From CAYUYM01 sp964449305 (GTDB taxonomy: Bacteria > Bacteroidota > Ignavibacteria > SZUA-365 > CAYQST01): a stretch of DNA of 5,997 bases. The notes below the pieces were generated by a model, which saw only the letters and a program-made list of their open reading frames with translations, was not told the DNA's origin and made no database searches. This document shows, one piece after another, positions 1 through 5,725 of this stretch; the stretch's first letter is position 1, and every line of letters starts with the position of its first letter. Where the stretch lies: the NCBI GenBank assembly GCA_964449305.1, contig CAYUYM010000201.1:1-5997 (forward strand). Direction: 5' to 3'. Made by a program: the position numbers and the translations under genes.

Positions 1-907
1 TCTCTACCCCTACTTCAAAAAAGACATGGACGAGGAGCGCCTCACCGAAGGCGACGGCCTTCGCGGCGATGATGTGCATGAGCGGCCCGCCCTGGATGCC
101 GGGCATGACCACGCCATCCATCACTTCCGACATCATCTTGGTGCGGCCGGACTTGGCCATGACGAGACCGAAGGGGTTCTCCGAGTCCTTGCCGATGAGC
201 ACCATGCCGCCGCGCGGACCGCGGAGCGTCTTGTGTGTGGTGGATGTCACCACATGACAGTGGGGGACGGGGTTGTTGTGCAGGCCCACGGCGATGAGGC
301 CCGACGGATGGGCCATGTCGGCCCAGAGGTAGGCCCCGGCACGGTCCGCGATCTCGCGGAAGGCCTTGTAGTCGTAGCCGCGTGCATAGGAGCTGGCGCC
401 GACGATGATGAGCTTCGGGCGCTCACGCATGGCGATGGATTCCACCTCGTTCATGTCGATGCGGCCGGTGGTGCGGTCCACGCCGTAGGAGATCATGTTG
501 TAGAGCTGGCCGGAGAAGTTCACCGGGGATCCGTGCGTGAGGTGGCCGCCATGCGAGAGGTCCATACCGAGGACGGTGTCGCCCGGCTTGACGAAGGTGA
601 AGTACACCGCCTGGTTGGCCGTGGCGCCGGAGTGCGGCTGCACATTGACATACTCGGCATTATAGAGCCGCCGAAGGCGCTCGCGGGCGAGATCCTCGGC
701 CTGGTCGGCGAATTCACAGCCGCCGTAGTAGCGCTTGCCGGGGTATCCCTCGGCGTATTTGTTCGTGAGAACGCTCCCCGCCGCCTCCATGACGGAAGGG
801 CTGGCATAGTTCTCGGACGCGATGAGCTGGAGTTTGATCTTCTGACGTTCGATCTCCTTTTCCAGGATCGAATGAAGTGCGGGATCGGTTGAAGCAAGAT
901 GTGACAT
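1..907 (-). CDS. glyA: Serine hydroxymethyltransferase, N-terminal 302 residues (partial at left edge)
   Basis: Cytosolic PLP enzyme that interconverts serine plus tetrahydrofolate with glycine plus 5,10-methylene-tetrahydrofolate, the main source of one-carbon units. Translating the minus strand from the ATG at 907-905 gives hallmark blocks in family order: LIASENYAS (about 28-36), YAEGYPGKRYYGG (51-63), VQPHSGATANQAVY (89-102), DMAHPSGLIA (197-206, Asp197 expected to contact the PLP ring nitrogen), STTHKTLRGPRGG (222-234, Lys226 the Schiff-base lysine) and IQGGPLMHIIAAKAVAFGEAL (271-291). The THKTLRGPRGGM and GKDSENPFG wording resembles Bacteroidota-type GlyA. The family is usually about 415-430 residues, so roughly the last 120 lie off the window. 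A weak AGAGG stands just before the ATG. The gene follows the propeller gene on the same strand after 86 bp, so it may be cotranscribed or have its own promoter. The last dozen codons before the edge (LVHVFFEVGVE) do not match the family well. The plus-strand open frame over this region is a shadow. Confidence 0.96.
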   Translation of the reverse strand, partial: MSHLASTDPALHSILEKEIERQKIKLQLIASENYASPSVMEAAGSVLTNKYAEGYPGKRYYGGCEFADQAEDLARERLRRLYNAEYVNVQPHSGATANQAVYFTFVKPGDTVLGMDLSHGGHLTHGSPVNFSGQLYNMISYGVDRTTGRIDMNEVESIAMRERPKLIIVGASSYARGYDYKAFREIADRAGAYLWADMAHPSGLIAVGLHNNPVPHCHVVTSTTHKTLRGPRGGMVLIGKDSENPFGLVMAKSGRTKMMSEVMDGVVMPGIQGGPLMHIIAAKAVAFGEALLVHVFFEVGVE

Positions 908-935
908 GAGGCCTCTGGGTGGTGGGCATGTTTCA

Positions 936-959
936 GACGGCAAAATAACAGGAGCCGTC
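936..959 (-). other. Small inverted repeat in the glyA upstream region
   Basis: GACGGC and GCCGTC form a perfect 6-bp stem around a 12-nt loop, within the 86 bp between the propeller gene's stop and the glyA start. It has no U-tract, so it is not a standard intrinsic terminator. It could be a leader hairpin or chance. No recognisable promoter or riboswitch was seen in this gap. Confidence 0.3.
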
Positions 960-980
960 GAGATTTGATAATTGTGCGGC

Positions 981-994
981 ACAGCCGCGGCTGT
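981..994. other. Perfect 14-bp palindrome overlapping the propeller gene's stop codon
   Basis: ACAGCCGCGGCTGT equals its own reverse complement. Its last base (994) is also the last base of the minus-strand TGA stop (994-996). As RNA it could fold into a 5-bp stem with a CGCG tetraloop at the 3' end of the message. No T-run follows on either strand, so a role as an intrinsic terminator is weakly supported. It may simply stabilise the 3' end or be fortuitous. Confidence 0.35.
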
Positions 995-3900
995 CATTTG
1001 ATCAGCGTCACGCGCTTCGTGAGCATTCTTCCATCCACACGGAGCGTGTAGAAGTACGTGCCCGATGGAGCAGTGTCCGCATCCCAGCTTGTGGCATGCA
1101 TCCCCGCTGGCATGGCGCCGTCGATGAGCGTGGCCACCACGCGTCCTGCACTGTTGTGCACGGTGAGGAGCACCTCGGTCTGGTGCGCCAGGCTGATGGT
1201 CACAGTGCCGACAGGGTCGGCTCCAGTGATGGGATTCGGCCAGGCCGCATCGATGGTCGCGGCCGCCGGGAGCGCCGCAGGTGGTCCCTCCACGGCCGTC
1301 ACCGGCATGGCGGAGAGCGTCTGCACCAGGCCGCTGCGCATCACCGCCCAGCCGTGCGTGGAGTCCGCAAATGCGGCGGTCTGCACGGGGCCGGCCGGGA
1401 CGAGTGTGGTGCGCGTCCATGTGCTGCCGCCGTTGTGGCTGTACCATGCGGTGCTGTCGCTCACCACCCATACCATCTGGCTCACGGGATCGGCATACAC
1501 GGCGGCATTGCGTGAGCCCGACATCGGATAGTACACGGTGCGCCAGTTGGTGCCGCCATTGGACGAGCGCTTGATCATGCCCGACACGTCATCGACCACG
1601 AAGCCCACATCCTTGGACATGAAGGCGATGCCCGAGATGCGTCGGACAGCACCCGCATAGGTGAGCCAGGTCCTGCCCCCGTCGGTGGTCCGGAGCACAT
1701 TGGCATCCGTGGGGGGGCTTTTGCCCTGGTTGCTTGTGGCATACCAGCCCAGGTTGCGGTCGAAGAAGCGCAGCGTGTTGTCGATGGTCTCGCGTGAATA
1801 GTAGCGGCGGTTCGTCGAGATGGTCCACGTCTCACCGGCATCGGTGGTGAAATACACATCGGATGAATCCACGGCACCCGTGCTCACGGCGATGCCGTTC
1901 ATCGCGTCCCAGAAATGGATGTTGCCGAAGCGGTAGTTCTGGCCGTACAACACCTGCCGCCACGATGTTCCGCCATCGGTCGTCTTGAAGATGTGCCCGC
2001 CGCGTGTGCCGACGATGGCGTTGTCGGCGTCGAAGGCATGGATGCCAAGCGCCGTCGCCCTTGTCCCGGGCAGCGTGCTCGTGCGCCAGGTCCGGCCCTG
2101 ATCAGTGCTGCGAGCCACGATGGCCGTGTCGCAGGTGAGCCACAGCACACCGGGGGTGGTGTGGCGAAGCTGCTGCGGTGCCGTGGGTGCGGCGCTGTGG
2201 GACACCACGGTCCAGTTCGTCTCGATCGCATCGGTGGTGGTCAGCGTGAATACCTGCCGTGCCGTGCCGCGTGCGTTGGTGGCCTCCAGCATGAAGGTGG
2301 CCTGCCCGGTGCTGCCGGTCCACTGGATGGTGCCGAAGGACGGATCGAACACGGCGCCGGACGGACCCGACACAAGCGTGATGCCGGGCACCGGCACACC
2401 ACGCACCACGGGCACGTACATGAAGGGCTGGCCGGATTGGAGGATGGTGGTGTCCGGGCGCGAAACGAAGGAAGGCGCCTCTTCGGCGACCGCCTTCCAC
2501 TGCATGTCGTACATTCCGCGCCCATGGGTGATGGCGCGCAGCACTCCGGTGGCATCCTGGTATTCGAAGCGCTGCACGGAGACGGGGGGCATGCCCGTGC
2601 CGAACGGAAGCCACGTGGTGCCGTCGTCCTCCGAGATGAAGACGCCGAGATCGGTGCCGAGGACGAGTTTCCCGTCGAGTTCGATCACATCGTTGGCGGG
2701 GATGTCCGGCAGATCACCGTTGATGCTGGTCCAGGTGATGCCGAGGTCGGTGGATTTCCAGATCTTCGGCACGCCATAGCGGCTGTAGGTGGTATAGGTC
2801 GCCCCCGGCCGCCACGAGCGCACGGAGCTGCACCAGGCGGCGGGCAGGGAATCCTTGCGCACGGTCCAGTTCGCCCCGGCGTCCATGGAAACAGACACCC
2901 AGCCGCTGTTCGCCCCGGCAAAGATGAGGCGGCTGTCGTAGGGGGCGATGGAGACGGCGGACACATAGTAGCACGATGCGCCCGTCTGGAAGGGGCAGGT
3001 CTGCACCACATTCCAGTTGCGGCCACCGTCGGTGGTCTTGTGGATGCGATAGGTGCCGAGGTAGAGCGTGGAGGGATTCTGCAGGTCCATGGCGAAGGGG
3101 ATGTAGAACAGCGACTGTTCCGTGGGCATGCCACCCATGGCGCGCACCCACGACTGCCCGAAATCCTCGGAACGCCAGAAGTTGAGGTTCTCCTGGGTGG
3201 TGAACATGATGTTCGGCTTCTGCGGGTTGATCGCCCCGTTGCCGCCATCGCCATAGAGGACGAGGTCGAAGTTCGGGCGGCTGGTGGAGTAGAGCGTGCC
3301 ATTGTCCTGCGTGCCGCCGAAGAGGAGACCGGGATTGGTGGGATGCATGGCTCCACCAATGAACTGCGTGATGGAGAGCCCGCGGTCGCTCTTGGTGACG
3401 GTGGCGCCATGGTCGGTGATGATGTAGAAGCCGCCATCGTTGCCGATGTACACCATGTCGGGATCCGCGGGGTTGAACTCGATGGCATGCTGATCCACAT
3501 GGAGGAGGCCGCCATAGCCCTGGTCGGGAATGCGTTCCCATGTGGTGCCGCCGTCGGAGGAGCGGATGAGCTTGACCCCGCCGGCGTAGAGGATGGACGG
3601 ATCGGCGGGATTGATGCCCACGATGTTGTCGTACCACCCCTGTGACACCATGTAGTCGAAGGGCACATCACACTTCGTCCATGTGGCTCCGGCATCGGTG
3701 GTCTTCATCACGCCCATGAGGCGTGACGGACCCGACGAGGAGATCTCTGACACGCCTGCCAGCACGATATCGGGGTTGGAACGGGAGATGGCGAGAGCGG
3801 TGCGGCCCATGAGCGAATCCTTCAGACCGATGGACACGTTCGTCCAAGTGGCACCGGCATCAGTGGTCTTCCACATGCCGTGGCGCCGGGTGACGCCGCC

Positions 3901-4716
3901 GCTGTAGACGGGGCTGCACACCGTGTAGAGCGTGGCGGGGTTCTCCGGATTCAGCACCACATCGGTCATGAGACCGTCGAGCACCAGGGACCATGTGGCA
4001 CCGGCATCGGTGGACCTGTACAGGCCCTGGAGGCTGTCGGCGCGCATGCCGTCGGGGAGGGCGGCGTAGAGGATGGCGGGGTTTTGTGGATCGATGACGA
4101 GGTCGGACACGCGGGCATATTCAGGCAGAGTCGACTGGCCGATGAGTGCCCATGTGGTGCCGCCGTCGGTGCTTTTCAGCATACCGCCGCCGTCGAAGGT
4201 ATGCTGACCAAAGCTCGCCTCGCCGGTGCCGGCGTAGACGATGGCCGTGTCGACAGGATTGATGACGATGGCGCCCATGGCCATGGCCGGCCAGGCGTCG
4301 GACACGGAATGCCAGGAGGCCCCGCCGTCCCAGCTTCTCCAGACACCGCCGTTTGCGGCGCCGATGAACAGCGTGCGAGGATTGCGGGGATTCACGGCCA
4401 CGGCCAGGATGCGGCCGCCGACATTGAAGGGACCGGCGTTGGTCCATTCATGCGCTGCGAGCGTGGACGTTCTGCTGGATTTCGCCATGGCCTTCATGGT
4501 GGAGAAGGCCCGCATACGCGCCCCATTGGGAATGCTTCCATCGGGAAAGGTGACGCGGTCATGGAAATACTCGAAGCGCTGAAAAGGTTTGGGTTGTGAC
4601 ACCGGTTCATCCACGGGGGTGTTCAGCGGAACGGCACCCTTCTGTGCATGAAGCGCTCCCGAAAGGAGGACGCCGATGACGGCAAGCAGGGCACTCATCA
4701 GGATTCGTTGTTTCAT
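994..4716 (-). CDS. Secreted multi-propeller Asp-box (BNR / VPS10-like) protein with T9SS sorting domain
   Basis: A 1240-residue extracellular or surface protein. Residues 1-24 are a Sec signal peptide (positive MKQR, hydrophobic core, likely cut after LHA). Residues ~90-740 carry eleven Asp-box motifs (SxDxGxTW type, first at 128-135, last at 695-702) plus a degenerate one at 433-440 that lacks the Trp. This is the pattern of the tandem beta-propellers in VPS10/sortilin-like and GH74-like proteins. Residues ~748-829 look like an Ig/cadherin-like domain. A second propeller array (~835-1135, six motifs at 870-1100, YCF48/BNR style) follows. Residues ~1159-1240 (WPNP, GRVVATLI, SGTYFYTLRVDG, ending KRVTLIK) form a type A T9SS C-terminal sorting domain. 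Substrate and enzymatic activity cannot be read from the sequence; relatives are often annotated as glycosyl hydrolase on thin grounds. The start is supported by the signal peptide and an AGGTG five bases upstream. The gene lies upstream of glyA on the same strand, and divergent from the paralog pair. Confidence 0.93.
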   Translation of the reverse strand: MKQRILMSALLAVIGVLLSGALHAQKGAVPLNTPVDEPVSQPKPFQRFEYFHDRVTFPDGSIPNGARMRAFSTMKAMAKSSRTSTLAAHEWTNAGPFNVGGRILAVAVNPRNPRTLFIGAANGGVWRSWDGGASWHSVSDAWPAMAMGAIVINPVDTAIVYAGTGEASFGQHTFDGGGMLKSTDGGTTWALIGQSTLPEYARVSDLVIDPQNPAILYAALPDGMRADSLQGLYRSTDAGATWSLVLDGLMTDVVLNPENPATLYTVCSPVYSGGVTRRHGMWKTTDAGATWTNVSIGLKDSLMGRTALAISRSNPDIVLAGVSEISSSGPSRLMGVMKTTDAGATWTKCDVPFDYMVSQGWYDNIVGINPADPSILYAGGVKLIRSSDGGTTWERIPDQGYGGLLHVDQHAIEFNPADPDMVYIGNDGGFYIITDHGATVTKSDRGLSITQFIGGAMHPTNPGLLFGGTQDNGTLYSTSRPNFDLVLYGDGGNGAINPQKPNIMFTTQENLNFWRSEDFGQSWVRAMGGMPTEQSLFYIPFAMDLQNPSTLYLGTYRIHKTTDGGRNWNVVQTCPFQTGASCYYVSAVSIAPYDSRLIFAGANSGWVSVSMDAGANWTVRKDSLPAAWCSSVRSWRPGATYTTYSRYGVPKIWKSTDLGITWTSINGDLPDIPANDVIELDGKLVLGTDLGVFISEDDGTTWLPFGTGMPPVSVQRFEYQDATGVLRAITHGRGMYDMQWKAVAEEAPSFVSRPDTTILQSGQPFMYVPVVRGVPVPGITLVSGPSGAVFDPSFGTIQWTGSTGQATFMLEATNARGTARQVFTLTTTDAIETNWTVVSHSAAPTAPQQLRHTTPGVLWLTCDTAIVARSTDQGRTWRTSTLPGTRATALGIHAFDADNAIVGTRGGHIFKTTDGGTSWRQVLYGQNYRFGNIHFWDAMNGIAVSTGAVDSSDVYFTTDAGETWTISTNRRYYSRETIDNTLRFFDRNLGWYATSNQGKSPPTDANVLRTTDGGRTWLTYAGAVRRISGIAFMSKDVGFVVDDVSGMIKRSSNGGTNWRTVYYPMSGSRNAAVYADPVSQMVWVVSDSTAWYSHNGGSTWTRTTLVPAGPVQTAAFADSTHGWAVMRSGLVQTLSAMPVTAVEGPPAALPAAATIDAAWPNPITGADPVGTVTISLAHQTEVLLTVHNSAGRVVATLIDGAMPAGMHATSWDADTAPSGTYFYTLRVDGRMLTKRVTLIK
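997..1242 (-). other. T9SS type A C-terminal sorting domain (within the propeller protein)
   Basis: Encodes residues 1159-1240. It begins with a W-P-N-P box and runs through beta-strand segments (VTISL, VLLTVHNSAGRVVATL), the short loop G-M-H-x-x-x-W-D, the SGTYFY strand and the basic-hydrophobic end KRVTLIK. In known T9SS cargo this region directs passage through the outer membrane and is then cleaved, often with attachment to lipopolysaccharide. Its presence implies that the host encodes a T9SS (gld/spr/por genes), none of which is in this window. Confidence 0.88.
2230..2475 (-). other. Ig/cadherin-like domain between the two propeller arrays
   Basis: Encodes residues ~748-829, a stretch without Asp-box motifs. 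It has the look of a putative-Ig (He_PIG-like) beta-sandwich: a P-x-F-x-S-x-P start, a Gly-Gln-x-F strand, a V-P-x-P-G-I-T-L turn and strand, FDPSFGTIQWT, then a long strand with EATNARG near the end. This block is commonly found as a spacer in Bacteroidota extracellular proteins. The fold assignment rests on motif feel only. Confidence 0.55.
3679..4019 (-). repeat. Near-identical DNA repeats encoding consecutive Asp boxes
   Basis: On the plus strand three closely similar stretches start at 3679, 3844 and 3991, each of the form CCATGTGGCACCGGCATCGG plus a few bases with one to three differences. They encode the [ST]TDAGATW boxes and the residues after them at about protein positions 235-242, 284-291 and 339-346. 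Spacing of 165 and 147 bp matches one propeller blade. Nucleotide-level similarity here is higher than for the other boxes, which suggests recent blade duplication or local gene conversion. Confidence 0.6.
4645..4716 (-). other. Sec signal peptide of the propeller protein
   Basis: Encodes residues 1-24. The N-region is M-K-Q-R, the hydrophobic core runs LMSALLAVIGVLLSGAL, and A-L-H-A at 21-24 ends a plausible signal peptidase I site before Gln25. T9SS cargo must first cross the inner membrane by Sec, so this agrees with the C-terminal sorting domain. Confidence 0.9.
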
Positions 4717-4933
4717 TGTCGCACCTGTATCGAATGACAGAATCGATCGGATGAATCATCACCAAAAACTACTTCGATGTGGTGCGAGAAGCAAACGGGA
4801 AGGAGAGGCTGGGGAGGGGCTCCGTTTGTGAGACGAGGGGAGCGGACTGGCGCTTGTGAATGCAGAGATCGAACAGGCTTGGGGATTCAAGGGTGGGTTC
4901 GTTGGGCCGATGAAATGATCGCGCCGAACTTTC

Positions 4934-4973
4934 GTGCCTGTTGGGTCACGGCGCGCCGTGACCCAACGGGCGC
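4934..4973. repeat. Long palindrome, REP/MITE-like
   Basis: Positions 4940-4967 form a perfect 28-bp inverted repeat with no spacer. The half sequence at 4941-4953 is TTGGGTCACGGCG. The pairing continues to 4934 and 4973, giving 20-base arms with two T/G oppositions, which can pair as G-U in plus-strand RNA only. No U-tract follows on either strand, so it is not a standard terminator. The form, a GC-rich palindrome around CACGGCGCGCCGTG, resembles dispersed REP-type palindromes found in many copies in other GC-rich genomes, but copy number cannot be judged from one window. It sits 16 bp upstream of a possible -35 box, so an operator role is an alternative. Confidence 0.75.
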
Positions 4974-4989
4974 CTCGCCACGAATTTCC

Positions 4990-5018
4990 TTGACATTCAC
5001 GTCGGAATTCACGAATAT
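4990..5018 (+). promoter_or_regulatory. Possible sigma-70-like promoter for the paralog pair
   Basis: TTGACA at 4990-4995 is a perfect -35 box. After 17 bp comes GAATAT at 5013-5018, a weak -10 that keeps the key A at position 2 and T at position 6. Transcription would start near 5025, leaving about 75 nt of leader. CACGAAT occurs in direct orientation at 4979-4985 and 5010-5016, about three helical turns apart, and could be regulator half-sites. Bacteroidota housekeeping sigma prefers a different consensus (TTTG / TAnnTTTG), which lowers confidence. Confidence 0.35.
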
Positions 5019-5091
5019 CGCCGCGTAGAGAGGAAATCGCATATACGCAGCATCGCCGGAAACGGCTGGTCGCATACACATCCAACAACAC

Positions 5092-5105
5092 AAGGAGTTT
5101 GCATG
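5092..5105 (+). promoter_or_regulatory. Strong ribosome binding site and ATG just upstream of the C-tract
   Basis: AAGGAG (5092-5097), five bases, then ATG (5103-5105) is close to ideal spacing. The TTG at 5099, in frame with the long conserved reading frame, is only one base from the same Shine-Dalgarno and so is a poor start. This site points to the ATG as the genuine initiation codon, although its frame closes after nine codons in this assembly. Confidence 0.75.
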
Positions 5106-5725
5106 CCCTGTTTTACCCCCCCCCCCCATTGACCTCCGCCAATGACTGGAACGGCTTTCAAACCACGCCGCCTTGCAGTCCATTGAAACTCATCGCCTTT
5201 GCCCGGCTCCAACAGGACTCCGTGGTCAAGGTGGGGGCATTGCATTTCGATGATGCCATCCTCAAGGTGACCACATGGCTCACCGAACAACCCATGCTCC
5301 GCACCTCGGCGCCTGCATGCCTCGCCAATGACGCAACCGATGGCAACCTTGTTGCCAATGCCTCACAATGGAATTTTCAGCACAACACGGCACCGGGGGC
5401 AGGGATTGCACCTCCACTTCAGGACACTGTGTTCATGCGTGCCGGAGAACTGTGGACCATGCGCTTCGGCCTCGATTGCAGGAGCCACGCCTTCTCTGTG
5501 ATCGGCCTCACCTTCCTCAAGAACATGGCCACACGGGGTGATGCGCAGGGGACGGTGCCGATGATCCTCTTCTCCAACGGTGACGGATTCTCTGATGAGT
5601 GGCAGCTTGATGTGACGTTGAAAGCTCCGGGAAGCCATGCTCTCATGTTTGTCGGATGGCCCGACCACGCCGGCGATCCCGAGGTCGCCTGCCAACTCAC
5701 GATGAACTGGGAGGTGGTGTCATGA
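5099..5725 (+). CDS. Unknown protein, first of a tandem paralog pair; start out of frame across a C12 tract
   Basis: I do not recognise the family. The long frame is open from 4994 to the TGA at 5723-5725 and contains no in-frame ATG before 5294. Coordinates here use the TTG at 5099 for want of a better in-frame start; the likely true start is the ATG at 5103, joined by a one-base shift in the C-tract (then about 207 residues). Numbered from 5099, LIAFA (31-35) matches LIAYA in the next gene, and residues 74-93 (starting C-L-ANDATDG, ending QWNF) match its residues 73-92 at 15 of 20 positions. Codons differ mostly at synonymous sites, so the frame is real and under protein-level selection. 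The rest (110-208) alternates short hydrophobic strands and turns (FMRAGELWTMRF, HALMFVGW, QLTMNWEVV), suggesting a beta-rich domain. There is no signal peptide or membrane segment. It overlaps the next gene by four bases. It could be phase-variable, slippage-dependent, or carry an assembly indel. Confidence 0.8.
   Translation: MHALFYPPPPLTSANDWNGFQTTPPCSPLKLIAFARLQQDSVVKVGALHFDDAILKVTTWLTEQPMLRTSAPACLANDATDGNLVANASQWNFQHNTAPGAGIAPPLQDTVFMRAGELWTMRFGLDCRSHAFSVIGLTFLKNMATRGDAQGTVPMILFSNGDGFSDEWQLDVTLKAPGSHALMFVGWPDHAGDPEVACQLTMNWEVVS
5116..5127 (+). repeat. Poly-C tract of 12, candidate phase-variation switch
   Basis: Twelve consecutive C lie 11 bases after the ATG at 5103. With twelve, the ATG frame reads Met-Pro-Cys-Phe-Thr-Pro-Pro-Pro-His and stops at TGA 5130-5132. 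With eleven it stops at the TGA a few codons later (within CCAATGACTGG). With thirteen or ten it enters the long frame ending at 5725. Homopolymeric C/G runs of this length inside the first codons are classic slipped-strand mispairing sites. Confidence 0.8.
5318..5377 (+). other. Conserved Cys-x-ANDATDG...QWNF motif, copy 1
   Basis: Encodes residues 74-93 of the first paralog (numbered from 5099). Fifteen of twenty residues are identical to copy 2 at 5938-5997, including Cys, the ANDATDG block and the final QWNF. Third codon positions differ often (for example TGC/TGT, GCC/GCA, GGC/GGT), so the motif is kept by selection on protein rather than by recent DNA duplication. The role is unknown; the Asp/Asn-rich loop could bind a metal, which is speculation. 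Confidence 0.8.
5709..5725 (+). promoter_or_regulatory. RBS and ATGA stop/start overlap coupling the two paralogs
   Basis: GGGAGG (5709-5714) lies seven bases before the ATG at 5722. The upstream stop TGA (5723-5725) shares bases with that ATG as ATGA. Such overlaps usually mean one transcript and translational coupling, although the strong Shine-Dalgarno would also allow independent initiation. Confidence 0.8.

Larger units (their letters stand above)
4717..5098. other. Intergenic region between divergent genes
   Basis: About 380 bp with no convincing gene. The short open frames on both strands have no recognisable protein features. From the left it holds the propeller gene leader, with a small palindrome GATGAATCATC at 4750-4760. 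A purine-rich, G-rich stretch follows at about 4788-4850. Within it CAAACGG (4792-4798) and CCGTTTG (4822-4828) could pair across a 23-nt loop. Next come a long palindrome centred at 4953/4954, a possible rightward promoter at 4990-5018, and an apparent leader of about 75 nt before the paralog pair. No tRNA, CRISPR or riboswitch was recognised. Confidence 0.7.

Noticed and set aside
26..892. Long plus-strand open frame over the left end
   Set aside because: The opposite strand encodes unmistakable serine hydroxymethyltransferase motifs; the plus-strand product is His/Gly/Ala-rich antisense of GC-rich codons.
908..993. Glycine or folate-related riboswitch, or Bacteroidota promoter (TTATTTTG on the minus strand) for glyA
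   Set aside because: The gap is only 86 bp, with no riboswitch core; the TTATTTTG is one base short of TAnnTTTG and has no matching upstream box.
1915..3645. 576-codon plus-strand open frame inside the propeller gene
   Set aside because: It is antisense to continuous Asp-box coding sequence; its composition is typical of a GC-rich shadow frame and shows no domain.
4860..4925. tRNA-like fragment around GGTGGGTTCGTTGGG
   Set aside because: It resembles a T-arm loop by chance; no acceptor, D or anticodon stems can be assembled around it.
4934..4973. Intrinsic terminator
   Set aside because: The hairpin is strong but no T-run follows on either strand, and it lies upstream of the starts of both flanking genes.
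5103..5132. Nine-codon leader peptide (MPCFTPPPH) as an attenuator
   Set aside because: Possible in principle, but the long frame lacks its own start and sits one slip away, so a frame switch explains the layout better.
4759..5183. Short open frames on both strands of the intergenic region (about 83-110 codons)
   Set aside because: They overlap one another on opposite strands, run through the palindrome, lack good ribosome sites and show no protein-like pattern.
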